Assembly (NCBI RefSeq): GCF_014268585.2
Contig: NZ_CP077092.1
Coordinates: forward strand, 2,232,001 to 2,296,000
DNA: 64,000 bases
DNA from: Pseudomonas iranensis
GTDB lineage: Bacteria; Pseudomonadota; Gammaproteobacteria; Pseudomonadales; Pseudomonadaceae
Direction: 5' to 3'
The notes beneath the pieces are model-generated. The model searched no databases and had not been told where the DNA came from. It saw only the letters and a list, made by a program, of their open reading frames with translations. Every line of letters starts with the position of its first letter. Positions within the stretch are counted from its first letter, which is position 1. Positions 27,201 to 35,481 of this stretch are shown piece by piece. Both the position numbers and the translations under genes were made by a program.

Positions 27201-30200
27201 AGCGCCGCAACGGGCACTCGGCGAGATCGGTCTGCTGCCGCTGGCCGAACGGCAGACGCTGGCGCAGTGGAGCGACAATCACGCGGCTTATCCGGCTGAG
27301 CGGTTGATCTCGCAGAGCTTTGAAGCACGGGTGGCGGCGCATCCTCAGGCACTGGCGTTGAGTCATGCCGGCGTGGCCCTGAGCTACGGCGAACTGAACC
27401 GGCGGGCAAACCAGTTGGCCCGGCATCTGGTGACGCTGGGTGTCACCGCCGAAGTGCGCGTCGGCGTGGCGCTGCCGCGTTCGGCGGAACTGGTGATCGC
27501 CCTGATGGCGGTGCTCAAGGCCGGCGGCACCTACGTGCCGCTGGACCCGGACTACCCGGCCGACCGCGTGGCCTACATGCTCGACGACAGCCAGGCGAAA
27601 GTCCTGCTGACCCAGCAAGCCTTGCTGGCGCAACTGCCGTCCAGCGAAGCCCACGTGGTGCTGGTCGAGGCCGGCGGCGAGGCGTTCGCCGCGCAAGCGC
27701 CGGACAACCTGCCGGCGCGCGCCGACTCGGCCAATCTTGCCTACGTGATCTACACCTCCGGTTCCACCGGCAAACCGAAAGGTGTGGCCATCGCCCATCG
27801 CAACGTGCAGGCGCTGATTCATTGGTCCGCCGAGGTCTACAGCGAGGACGATCTGCAAGGCGTGCTGGCCTCGACGTCGGTGTGCTTCGACCTGTCGGTG
27901 TGGGAGATTTTCGTCACCCTGGCGCGTGGCGGGTCCATGGTCATGGCGCGCAATGCCCTTGAGCTGCCGGACTTGCCCGAGCGTGATCAGGTGCGCCTGA
28001 TCAACACCGTGCCGTCGGCGATTGCCGCGTTGCAACGCATCGGCCAGATCCCGTCGTGTGTGCGCATCATCAATCTGGCCGGCGAGCCGCTCAAGCAGGC
28101 GCTGGTCGACACCTTGTACCGCGAAACTTCGGTCGCCCACGTTTACGATCTGTACGGGCCTTCCGAAGACACCACGTATTCGACCTGGACTCGTCGTGAA
28201 CTCGGCGGTCAGGCCAATATCGGCCGGCCATTGCGCAATACCACTGCGTACCTGCTCGATGAGCAATTGCAGGAAGCGCCGCTCGGCATTGCAGCGGAGC
28301 TGTATCTGGCCGGTGAGGGCATCACCCGTGGCTATCTGTTGCGCCCGGGCCTGACTGCCGAGCGTTTCGTGCCGAATCCGTTGGCGAGCAACGGCGAGCG
28401 CATGTACCGCACCGGCGACCTGACGCGTTTCATGGACGACGGCCGTATCGAATACGTCGGTCGCATCGACCATCAGGTCAAAGTGCGCGGCTTCCGTATC
28501 GAACTCGGCGAAATCGACGCGCGTCTGCTGGCCCAGGCCAGCGTGCGCGAAGGCGTGGTGCTGGCGGTGGAAGGCGTCGGCGGCCAGCAACTGGTGGCTT
28601 ATGTGGTGCCGGCCGAGGCCGATCAAAGCCTGGCGCAACTGGACTCGCTGAGTGCTGAGTTGCAAGCCGCGCTCAAGGCGCATCTGCCGGACTACATGGT
28701 TCCGACGCAGTGGCTGTTCCTCGAACAGTTGCCGCTGACACCCAACGGCAAACTTGATCGCAAGGCCTTGCCGGCACCGGATGCCAGCCAGGCACAACGC
28801 GATTACGTCGCGCCGTCGACGCCGCTGGAGCAGCAACTGGCCGAGGTCTGGCAGGACATTCTGAAGATCGAGCAGGTCGGCGTGACCGACAATTTCTTCG
28901 CCCTCGGCGGCGATTCGATCATCTCGATTCAACTGGTCAGCCGCGCGCGGCAGCAGGGCATTTGCTTCACGCCCAAGGACCTGTTCCAGCAGCAGACGGT
29001 GCAGAAACTGGCCGTAGTGGTTTCGCATGCAGACGTGCAATCCGCCAGCGCTGCCGACTACCCGTTGGCGCAACTGGATCAGGCGCAGCTCGATGCCTTG
29101 CCGGTGCCGGCAGAGCTGATCGAAGACGTCTATCCGCTGTCGCCGATGCAGGAAGGCATGCTCTTCCACACCCTGTCGGATAACGGCAGCAGCCTCTATG
29201 TGCAACAGGTCAGCCTGCCGATCAAGGGCCTCGACGTTGAGCGTTTCCGCCGGGCCTGGGAATTCATCATCGTCCGTCAGGCGATCCTGCGCACCAGTTT
29301 CCATTGGCAGGATGGGCTGGCCAAGCCGTTGCAGGTCGTCCATCGCCAGGCGCCGCTGCAGATGCAGGTGCTCGATTGGCGTGGGCAGGACTGCAGCGAG
29401 GCGGCGATTGCCGAGTTCGCCAGCGCTGATCGTGCGCTGGGCTTCGACTTGGCTGAAGCGCGATTGCAGCGGGTGACCCTGCTGCAGCTGGGCGACGAGC
29501 AGTACCAGATGATCTGGACCAGCCACCACATCCTGATGGACGGCTGGAGCAGTTCGCGGCTGTTCGGCGAGGTCTTGCAGTACTACTCCACGGGCGAGGT
29601 GACTGGCGAAAATGGCCGCTATCGCGACTTCATTGCCTGGTTGCAGGCGCAGGATCAGGATGCCCAGGAGCTGTTCTGGAAGGCGCGTCTGGCGGTGGTC
29701 AACGAACCGACCGCGCTGAGTCAGGCGATGCACCCGCGTCACAGTGCCGACGTTACCGGTCACGATGCGCTCTATTCGAATTGGGACAAGGCGCAAACCG
29801 CGCGCCTGCTGGAGTTCTGCCGCGATTTGCGCATCACCCCCAACACGCTGATTCAGGGCGCGTGGCTGCTGCTGTTGCAACGCTACACCGGCCAGCAGAC
29901 GGTGACCTTCGGCGCCACCGTATCAGGGCGTCCGGAAAGTCTGCCGAACGTCGGCAACATGCTCGGCCTGTTCATCAACACCTTGCCGATCATTCAGACC
30001 CCGCAGGCCGATCAGCGTCTGGCCGACTGGCTGGGTGAAGTGCAGGCCTACAACCTCGACATCCGCGATTACTCCCAGGCACCGCTGGCCGATGTGCAGC
30101 GCTGGTCGAACCTCGGTGGTCAGGCGCTGTTCGACAGCATCGTGGTGTTCGAGAACTTCCCGATCGACGAGCGCTTGCAGGAAGAAACCAACACCGAGCT

Positions 30201-33200
30201 GACCTTCGGCAAATCCATCGGCCACGGCGTGACCAACGTGCCGATGGACCTTGCGGTGATGCTCGGCGACGAGTTGTCGATCGAGTACCTGTACCTGCGC
30301 AGCCACTTCAGCGCCGAGGCGGTAGAAGGCATTCGCCTGACCCTGGAAAACACCCTCGCGGCGATGATGGCCGCGCCGTATGAGCGGCTGGGCAACTTGC
30401 AGCGTCTGTCCGCTGAACAATGGCAAGCGGCGCAGGCCTGGAGCGCCGAGCCGGCGCACCGCCATGAGCCTCGCCTGTTGCCGGAGTTGATCAGTCGTCA
30501 TGCGCAACAGCAGCCCGACGCGATCGCGGTGCAATGCGCCGGCGAAAGCCTGAGCTACGCCGAACTGGAGCGGCAGGCCAATCGACTTGCGCAGTGCCTG
30601 ATTGCCCACGGCGCCGGGCCGGAAGTGGTGATCGGCGTGGCATTGCCGCGCTCGCTGGAAATGCTGGTGAGTTTCCTCGCCGTGCTCAAGAGCGGTGCGG
30701 CGTACGTGCCGCTGGACATCGATTATCCGCCCGAGCGCTTGACGTACATGATCGAAGATTCGCGCATGGCCCTGCTGCTGACGCAAACCAGCCTGCGCGC
30801 GACATTGCCTGCACCACAAGGCGTGCGGCGTCTGGAAATCGATCAACTCTATCGCAGTCTTTACAGCGATGCTGCCCCGGTCTGCGATGTTCACGAGCAG
30901 AGCCTGGCCTATCTGGTTTACACCTCCGGTTCCACCGGACGGCCGAAAGGCGTGGCCGTGACCCAGGGACCGCTGAGCATGCATTGCCAGGCCATCGCCG
31001 AGCTGTACGAAATGGACGCGAGCAGTTGCGAGCTGCACTTCATGTCGTTCGCTTTCGACGGTGCCCATGAACGCTGGCTGAGTACCTTGTACAGCGGCGG
31101 TCGTCTGGTGATCCGCGACGGTTGCCTGTGGACGCCGGAGCAGACCTATCAGGCCCTGCATGATTACGGCGTGACCATCGCTTGTTTCCCGCCGGCCTAT
31201 CTCAAACAACTCGCCGAGTACGCCGCCGCCAGTGGCATCGCACCACCGCCAGTGCGCATCTACTGCTTCGGTGGCGATGCGGTGCCGGAGCAGACCTTCG
31301 AACAGGTCAAAGCCGCGTTGCGTCCGCAATACTTCACCAACGGCTACGGCCCGACCGAAACCGTGGTCACGCCGATGCTCTGGAAAGTCGCCATCAGCCA
31401 GCACTGCGAAGCGGCGTATGCGCCGATCGGTCGCGCCGTCGGTGCGCGTTCGCTGTACGTGCTCGACGACGATCTGAATCCGCTGCCGCCGGGTTTTGCC
31501 GGTGAGTTGTACATCGGCGGTTACGGCGTCGCTCGAGGTTATTACGGGCGCCCCGACCTGACCGGCGAACGCTTCGTGCCCAACCCGTTTGTGCCCGGCG
31601 AGCGCCTGTACCGCAGCGGCGATCTGGTGCGCCGCCGCGCGGACGGCGTGGTCGATTACGTCGGGCGCATCGACCATCAGGTCAAGGTGCGTGGCTTCCG
31701 CATCGAGCTGGGCGAAGTCGAGGCCAGCCTGCGTCAGTTGCCGGCGGTGAGCGATGCGCTGGTGATTGCCCGCGACAATGCCTCCGGCAAGCAACTGATC
31801 GGTTATGTGGTCACCGCCACGGGTGATGATATCGGCGATGAACTCAAGGCCGGGCTGCGTGCTTCGCTGCCGGAATACATGGTGCCGGCGCAGATCGTCT
31901 GCCTCAGCGCATTCCCGGTCACGCCCAACGGCAAACTCGATCGCAAGGCCCTGCCGGAGCCGGAGTTCAAAAGTGACGAATATGTAGCGCCGCGCACCGA
32001 GCAGGAACGCCTGCTGGCGGAAATCTGGGCGCAAGTGTTGCAGGTCGAGCAGGTCGGTATCAGCGATAACTTCTTTGAACTGGGCGGCGATTCGATCCTC
32101 AGCCTGCAAGTGATCTCGCGGGTGCGAAACCACCCGACGCTGCAGATGGAGCTGAAGCTGCGCGATCTGATGCGCTATCAAACCATCGCCGGCATTCTCG
32201 AGCAGCAAGTGGCGAAGGAGGGCGCCGGGCAAGCGCTGCCGGACCTGACTCAGGTTGCCGCAGAGGGCGCGTTCAATCTGCTGCCGATCCAGCAATGGTT
32301 CTTCGCCGAAGGCATGGCCGAGGCGCATCACTACAACCAGTCGTTGCTGCTCAGCGCACGTCAGCCGCTGGATCTCGATGCACTGGAACAGGCGCTGGGC
32401 TTGATCGAACAGCATCACGATTCGCTGCGCCTGCGTTTTTCCAACGACGGCGGACGCTGGTTGCAGCGCTACAGCACCAGCGCCTCCGACGAGGCTGTGC
32501 TGTGGCGCCGTGAAGCGCAAAGCAGCGAAGAGGTCGAAGCCTTGGCCAACCTCGCGCAGCGTAGCCTCAAACTCAATGACGGGCCGGTCTGGCGGGTCAT
32601 GCATGTGGCGTTGCCGGATGGTCAGGCGCGGTTGCTGGTGGTAATTCATCACCTGGTGGTCGACACCGTGTCGTGGCGGATTCTGCTCGACGATCTGAAA
32701 GTCGCTTATGAGGCGTGCGTGCAGGGGCTGGTGCCGCAGCTGCCGATTCGCACCAGCAGTTACCGTTCGTTTGCCGAAGCGTTGCAGGCGCAGGCACCAG
32801 TCATAGCCGAGCAGGAATTGAGCTATTGGCTGGAGCAACTGGATCAGCCCGGCATTGATCTGCCGTGCGATAACCCGCGTGGCAAGAACCTTGTGCGGCA
32901 ACAGGCGCAGGCACGGCTCAAGCTGTCCCGCGAGCACACCGAACAACTGCTCAAACAGGCCCCGGCGGTGTACGGCACGCAGATCAACGACTTGCTGCTG
33001 TCAGCGCTCAGCCGCGCGCTGTGCCGCTGGAGCCAGCAACCGTCGGCGCTGATTCTGCTTGAAGGGCACGGTCGCGAAGACCTCTTCGAATCGATCGACC
33101 TGAGCCGCAGCCTCGGCTGGTTCACCAGCATGTTCCCGGTGCGTTTGCGCCCGGACAGCGACGACATCGGCCAGTCGATCATCGATGTGCAGGCGCAACT

Positions 33201-33570
33201 GGCGGGCGTACCGCAGAAGGGCATCGGCTACGGCGTGTTGCGTCATCTGGCCGGGCCGGAAATCTCGGCGCAACTGGCTGCATTGCCGCAGGCACGGGTG
33301 ACGTTCAATTACCTCGGGCAGTTCGACCAGAGCTTCGATGAACAGGCGTTGCTGGTGCCGGCACTGGAAGAGACCGGCGACAACTACAGCCTCAAGGCGA
33401 ACCTGGGCAACTGGCTGGAAATCGTCGGCCAGGTCTATGACGGGCAACTGGCCTTGCGCTGCATTTACAGCAGCCAGCGTTACCGCGCCGGCACCATGAA
33501 TGCGCTGATGAGCGATTACCAGCGCGAGCTTGAAGCGTTGATCGAACATTGCGTGGCACGGGTGGGTTGA
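21256..33570 (+). CDS. Siderophore NRPS 3: C-A-PCP-E-C-A-PCP-C-A-PCP-E, predicted D-Thr, L-Ala, D-OHOrn, no thioesterase
   Basis: 4104 residues, GTG start after GAGAGGGA; it occupies the pvdD position next to fpvA. Module 1: LCL-type C, A code D-F-W-N-V-G-M-V-H-K (threonine), PCP near 1053, E about 1108-1535. Module 2: C (Y-P-L-A-P-M-Q-Q-G near 1570), A code D-L-W-N-N-A-L-T-Y-K (alanine-like), PCP near 2552, no E domain. Module 3: C (Y-P-L-S-P-M-Q-E-G near 2624), A code D-G-E-C-C-G-G-V-T-K, close to hydroxyornithine codes, PCP near 3610, terminal E about 3673-4100. In the last E domain H-H-x-x-x-D-G reads H-H-L-V-V-D-T. The protein ends there without a TE domain, so chain release must come from another enzyme. 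Confidence 0.92.
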   Translation: MQELIESVGQLSAKQRKALAVLLKQKGVNLFDIAPVFKRTAEEPLLLSYAQQRQWFLWQWAPHSAAYNIPTALRLQGPLDVPALERSIAALIERHETLRTVFSQDSAQPLQVVLPAGPFTLDIHNLSADLANDPEHSIEAFVQTQSQKTFDLQHGPLLRAALLQVSPDDHVLVLTLHHIVSDGWSLQVMIEELVQLYAGFNLGHDAGLPALPIQYADYALWQRQWMEAGEQERQLAYWQEKLGGEQPVLELPLDRPRAVDQSFAGASHNLILDPALSNALKAFARQENVTLFVLLLASFQALLHRYSGQSDIRVGVPVANRGRVEIERLIGFFVNTQVLKADVDAELPFIELLRQVKQTAQEAQAHQDLPFEQLVEALEPGRSLSHSPLFQVMFNHQAERRASVATRLNGLNIEPLEWQRQTAQFDLTLNTTEQAHGIEAVLKYATDLFDAATIERLAQHWTALLQAIIAEPSQRIGQLSMLDAGQQQQLLAQWNPSLIEQPLTQCIQQAIEAQAERHADAVAVSCAGQRLTYAELNHRANLWAHTLIEQGVGPDVRVGLAVERSLDMIVAILAVLKAGGAYVPLDPSYPDDRLSYMIDDSGIQLLLTQGHLLGQLPLPPGLICLDLDQTPEHGIASNPPCLTTPDNLAYVIYTSGSTGKPKGALLPHGNVMRLFSATEQWFDFGAQDSWTLFHSYAFDFSVWEIFGALLYGGKLVVVPHDVSRSPEDFYTLLCDENVTVLNQTPSAFKPLMQVACESSRSNALRYVVFGGEALEVQNLRPWFERFGDRTPTLINMYGITETTVHVTYRPLSLADLQSNHSSPIGAPIVDLSWYLLDSSLNLVPQGCIGELYIAGAGLARGYLNQAGMSATRFVPDPFNRRAGQRLYRTGDLARLRGDGVIEYIGRIDHQVKIRGFRIELGEIEAQLLKHPQVREAVVLAVDGVSGQQLATWVVPVETLNADEQGALRDSIKAHLRETLPDYMVPVSWAFLDRLPLTANGKLDRKQLPQPDVAQVQEAYAAPRSELEQRLAEIWQDVLKVERVGLHDNFFELGGDSIISIQVVSRARQAGIRFTPKDIFQHQTVQRLATVAQQSDAVQTEQGEVLGEAPLTPIQQYFFHSDIPARHHWNQSILLTPAKALQATALQQALAQVQKQHDALRLRYRQTEQGWQQSHGTADQPQALLRTFTLDDSAALPALCLDLQRSLDLQNGPLIRAALIDLPDASQRLLLVIHHLVVDGVSWRILLEDLQSAYQQISSGQSVHLPAKTSAFKGWGLRLQEHARSAALNSELSYWREQLRDAPLGLPLDNPQGQLNNRFERSVDTRLDAERTRQLLQQAPAAYRTQVNDLLLTALARVLCEWTASDSALVQLEGHGREDLFDDIDLSRTVGWFTSMFPVRLTPNASLESSIKSIKEQLRAIPNKGIGYGLLRYLGTADAQAALHELAQPQVTFNYLGQFDNNFDEDALWRPATEDKGAGQDANAPMANWLTIDGRVYQGQLSLTWTYSSDVFEEATIDALARAYEVALSELIDHCLSHAGGLTPSDVPLAGLSQAHLDSLPIAAQRIEDIYPLAPMQQGILFHSLYDADASAYVYQMLLDIDGLDVARFQQAWQRVVDRHEVLRAGFIWGRDGLDAPLQVINRQLTLEMPEIDVRDAADLPAVLEARAQADRERGFDLQNPPLLRLCLLRTADDRHRLIFTCHHILMDGWSNSRMFGEVLQDYAGQPVSSAQGRYRDFLVWLQDQDKAAAQEFWRGQLAELDEPTRLASACHGRTVPGPGKQMHRLHFDEALTQRLNSFSRQQQVTLNSLVQAAWLLVLQRYTGQATVAFGATVSGRPVDLPGIEEQLGLFINTLPVIASPQASLSVGDWVRSVQDKNLLLRDYEQTPLQDIQRLAALSGEALFDTLLVFENYPVSDALEANPGGLRFSGLEHREQTNYGLTLIAGASEVLNLDFNYLTEHFAERSVLALAAHLREVLEQFIAAPQRALGEIGLLPLAERQTLAQWSDNHAAYPAERLISQSFEARVAAHPQALALSHAGVALSYGELNRRANQLARHLVTLGVTAEVRVGVALPRSAELVIALMAVLKAGGTYVPLDPDYPADRVAYMLDDSQAKVLLTQQALLAQLPSSEAHVVLVEAGGEAFAAQAPDNLPARADSANLAYVIYTSGSTGKPKGVAIAHRNVQALIHWSAEVYSEDDLQGVLASTSVCFDLSVWEIFVTLARGGSMVMARNALELPDLPERDQVRLINTVPSAIAALQRIGQIPSCVRIINLAGEPLKQALVDTLYRETSVAHVYDLYGPSEDTTYSTWTRRELGGQANIGRPLRNTTAYLLDEQLQEAPLGIAAELYLAGEGITRGYLLRPGLTAERFVPNPLASNGERMYRTGDLTRFMDDGRIEYVGRIDHQVKVRGFRIELGEIDARLLAQASVREGVVLAVEGVGGQQLVAYVVPAEADQSLAQLDSLSAELQAALKAHLPDYMVPTQWLFLEQLPLTPNGKLDRKALPAPDASQAQRDYVAPSTPLEQQLAEVWQDILKIEQVGVTDNFFALGGDSIISIQLVSRARQQGICFTPKDLFQQQTVQKLAVVVSHADVQSASAADYPLAQLDQAQLDALPVPAELIEDVYPLSPMQEGMLFHTLSDNGSSLYVQQVSLPIKGLDVERFRRAWEFIIVRQAILRTSFHWQDGLAKPLQVVHRQAPLQMQVLDWRGQDCSEAAIAEFASADRALGFDLAEARLQRVTLLQLGDEQYQMIWTSHHILMDGWSSSRLFGEVLQYYSTGEVTGENGRYRDFIAWLQAQDQDAQELFWKARLAVVNEPTALSQAMHPRHSADVTGHDALYSNWDKAQTARLLEFCRDLRITPNTLIQGAWLLLLQRYTGQQTVTFGATVSGRPESLPNVGNMLGLFINTLPIIQTPQADQRLADWLGEVQAYNLDIRDYSQAPLADVQRWSNLGGQALFDSIVVFENFPIDERLQEETNTELTFGKSIGHGVTNVPMDLAVMLGDELSIEYLYLRSHFSAEAVEGIRLTLENTLAAMMAAPYERLGNLQRLSAEQWQAAQAWSAEPAHRHEPRLLPELISRHAQQQPDAIAVQCAGESLSYAELERQANRLAQCLIAHGAGPEVVIGVALPRSLEMLVSFLAVLKSGAAYVPLDIDYPPERLTYMIEDSRMALLLTQTSLRATLPAPQGVRRLEIDQLYRSLYSDAAPVCDVHEQSLAYLVYTSGSTGRPKGVAVTQGPLSMHCQAIAELYEMDASSCELHFMSFAFDGAHERWLSTLYSGGRLVIRDGCLWTPEQTYQALHDYGVTIACFPPAYLKQLAEYAAASGIAPPPVRIYCFGGDAVPEQTFEQVKAALRPQYFTNGYGPTETVVTPMLWKVAISQHCEAAYAPIGRAVGARSLYVLDDDLNPLPPGFAGELYIGGYGVARGYYGRPDLTGERFVPNPFVPGERLYRSGDLVRRRADGVVDYVGRIDHQVKVRGFRIELGEVEASLRQLPAVSDALVIARDNASGKQLIGYVVTATGDDIGDELKAGLRASLPEYMVPAQIVCLSAFPVTPNGKLDRKALPEPEFKSDEYVAPRTEQERLLAEIWAQVLQVEQVGISDNFFELGGDSILSLQVISRVRNHPTLQMELKLRDLMRYQTIAGILEQQVAKEGAGQALPDLTQVAAEGAFNLLPIQQWFFAEGMAEAHHYNQSLLLSARQPLDLDALEQALGLIEQHHDSLRLRFSNDGGRWLQRYSTSASDEAVLWRREAQSSEEVEALANLAQRSLKLNDGPVWRVMHVALPDGQARLLVVIHHLVVDTVSWRILLDDLKVAYEACVQGLVPQLPIRTSSYRSFAEALQAQAPVIAEQELSYWLEQLDQPGIDLPCDNPRGKNLVRQQAQARLKLSREHTEQLLKQAPAVYGTQINDLLLSALSRALCRWSQQPSALILLEGHGREDLFESIDLSRSLGWFTSMFPVRLRPDSDDIGQSIIDVQAQLAGVPQKGIGYGVLRHLAGPEISAQLAALPQARVTFNYLGQFDQSFDEQALLVPALEETGDNYSLKANLGNWLEIVGQVYDGQLALRCIYSSQRYRAGTMNALMSDYQRELEALIEHCVARVG

Positions 33571-33639
33571 TCACCCGGTCTTTTGCGCGGGCGCTGCCCA
33601 GGCGCGCCCGTCCTATCGCGGATACAAGGATTTTTATCG

Positions 33640-34602
33640 ATGTCGTTACACCCTGATCTGGAAGCTTTCCTCGACCTCGCTCAAGACAGCCAGGACGCCG
33701 GCCTGCCGGCCATGCACCAACTGACCCCGAGCGAGGCCCGCGCCACCTTCGAACAGACCACCGCGCAACTGCGCTGGCCGGCGCCGCAGGATGTTGAACT
33801 CACCGAGATTGAGACACTGGCCCGCGATGGTGCGGCGCTGGCGTTGCGTTTGTATCGACCCAACGGTGTTGGATCGCCGCTGCCGGTGCTGGTGTATTTC
33901 CACGGTGGCGGATTTGTCGTTGGCAGTCTGGATTCCCATGACGGCGTCTGCCGCGAGTTTTGCCAGCGCACGCCGTGTGCGGTGCTTTCGGTCGGTTATC
34001 GACTGGCGCCGGAGCATCGCTTTCCGACGGCGCTGGAGGATGGCGAGGACGCTTTGGCCTGGCTGGCCGAACAGGCTGCGAACCTCGGACTGGATGGTTC
34101 GCGCGTTGCGTTTGGCGGTGATAGCGCGGGTGCCACATTGGCGACGGTATTGGCGATTCAGGCGGTGCGGCAGCCGCACACGGTGGCTATCGCGCCGAAG
34201 GCGCAGTTGTTGTGTTATCCGGTGACCGATGCTTCACGGGTGCATGATTCGCGGCTGTTGTTTGGCGAGGGGTATTTGCTCGAGAACGACACGCTGGAGT
34301 GGTTTTATCAGCACTATGCGCGTGGGCCGGAGGATTATCTGGATTGGCGCTTTTCGCCGTTGCTGGCGGAGGATTTGCGTGGGGTGGCGCCGGCTATTGT
34401 GGTATTGGCCGGGTTTGATCCGCTGCTGGATGAGGGGCAGGCTTATGTCGACAGGCTGCGTGGGCAGGGGTTTGAGGTCGACGTCGAGGTTTGTGCCGGG
34501 TTGACTCATGATTTGTTGCGGTTGGGGGCGGTGGTGCCTGGGGTTCTGGAGGTGTATTTGCGGGTGGGTGGGGCGCTTGCGCGGGCTCTTGAGATTGGGT
34601 GA
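33640..34602 (+). CDS. HSL-family alpha/beta hydrolase, candidate in-trans release enzyme
   Basis: A 320-residue alpha/beta hydrolase fold-3 enzyme of the hormone-sensitive-lipase type. The oxyanion motif H-G-G-G is at 88-91, nucleophile G-D-S-A-G has Ser162, the acid is in A-G-F-D-P-L, and the base in G-L-T-H-D. The start at ATG 33640 has AAGGA 9 bases upstream. No signal peptide is present, so it acts in the cytoplasm. It is 69 bases after NRPS 3 with no promoter that I see between them, so it is probably in the NRPS operon. Because NRPS 3 lacks a TE domain, hydrolysis or cyclisation of the terminal hydroxyornithine by this enzyme is a reasonable inference, but ordinary esterase activity is equally possible. 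Confidence 0.82.
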   Translation: MSLHPDLEAFLDLAQDSQDAGLPAMHQLTPSEARATFEQTTAQLRWPAPQDVELTEIETLARDGAALALRLYRPNGVGSPLPVLVYFHGGGFVVGSLDSHDGVCREFCQRTPCAVLSVGYRLAPEHRFPTALEDGEDALAWLAEQAANLGLDGSRVAFGGDSAGATLATVLAIQAVRQPHTVAIAPKAQLLCYPVTDASRVHDSRLLFGEGYLLENDTLEWFYQHYARGPEDYLDWRFSPLLAEDLRGVAPAIVVLAGFDPLLDEGQAYVDRLRGQGFEVDVEVCAGLTHDLLRLGAVVPGVLEVYLRVGGALARALEIG

Positions 34603-34946
34603 ATATCCGTTGCTTTGGTAGCGGCTGCTGGCGGTTTCGCCTGACGGCGACTTACTTTTTTACAAGCGCCAAAAAAAGTAAGCAAAAAACGCTAGCTCCT
34701 GCGTTCGGCCCTCGCAGGCTCGGGTTCCTTCGCTGCGTGATCGATCCGGGCGCAGCGGCTACGGTTTGCTTCGCTGCACCTCCTTCCGCTGTGTCTGGCT
34801 GCGCCAGACGGTCGCTGCGCTCCCACGCCCGGATCAATCCCTCCACTCAGCCTTCCGATGTCGCCGGTGGATCAAAAGCACTCGAGCTAACGCTCATTGT
34901 TGAGTGATTAGAAGCGTCGCATGGCTTGAGATTTTCGGTGGATTCG

Positions 34947-35216
34947 CCCCTCACCCCAGCCCTCTCCCGAGGGAGAGGGAGCCGATTTGTGTGGTGTTCA
35001 AAACCTGCATTCGACTCGATATCTCATGTTGCCGTACCTCGTCCAAACACCTCGGTCAGTTCCCTCTCCTTGCGGGAAAGGGCTAGGGAGAGGGAGCCGG
35101 AGCCGATTTGCGGGCTTTGCAGAATCTGCATTCGACTCGGTATCGCAAGTCGGCGTACTTCGTCCAAACACCTCGGTCAGTCCCCTCTCCCTCTGGGAGA
35201 GGGCTAGGGTGAGGGG
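34947..35216. repeat. Composite element with terminal inverted repeats and two internal direct repeats
   Basis: Ends 34947-34968 and 35195-35216 are imperfect inverted repeats (20 of 22 bases; the left end starts CCCCTCACCCCAGCCCTCTC). Between them a unit of about 121 bases starting GAGCCGATTTG is repeated twice (from 34979 and from 35100), sharing CATTCGACTCG and CGTCCAAACACCTCGGTCAG. No coding potential. This looks like a nonautonomous dispersed repeat. Confidence 0.65.
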
Positions 35217-35440
35217 ATCTTGATCTGGCTTTTTGATTTTTTGCCTCTTCGGCAGACTTCGTTACGGGATCGATCCAGGTGTGGGAGCGCAGCGAGCGGG
35301 CCGTACGCCGGGGCAAAGCCTTTTGGTTCCTTTTTGCTGGGCCGGCACTCCGGCGTTTGAAAAAGGGACTCGCTGTAATTGCGAAACCATAAGAAGCCTT
35401 CACCGCAACAACGGATATGCCCCCAATCCCAAAAATCAAA

Positions 35441-35462
35441 AAGCCCCGCCAAGGCGGGGCTT
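35441..35462 (-). terminator. Rho-independent terminator of fpvA
   Basis: AAGCCCCGCC / GGCGGGGCTT form a 10-bp stem followed on the minus strand by TTTGATTTTT, 20 bases after the fpvA stop. Confidence 0.85.
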
Positions 35463-35481
35463 CTAAACAACATCAGACCAA

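Larger units (their letters stand above)
34603..35481. other. Noncoding block rich in repeats between NRPS operon and fpvA
   Basis: No credible gene is visible in these 879 bases; the short open frames here do not have gene-like codon use. The block holds the composite repeat at 34947-35216. Outside it, 34809-34839 and 35268-35298 are nearly inverted copies (GTGGGAGCGCAGCGA in one orientation). A tract around 34645-34690 (GCGCCAAAAAAAGTAAGCAAAAAACGC) looks like a dispersed Pseudomonas intergenic repeat. The last part carries the fpvA terminator. Confidence 0.6.

Noticed and set aside
23248..29880. A 2210-codon open frame on the minus strand inside NRPS 3, and similar long antisense frames over the other NRPS genes
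   Set aside because: These are mirror frames of GC-rich coding sequence; the encoded peptides have no recognisable domain, while the plus strand has complete C, A, PCP and E motifs.
34645..34860. Small open frames in the intergenic block after the hydrolase gene
   Set aside because: They overlap dispersed repeats and show no gene-like codon use or ribosome site.
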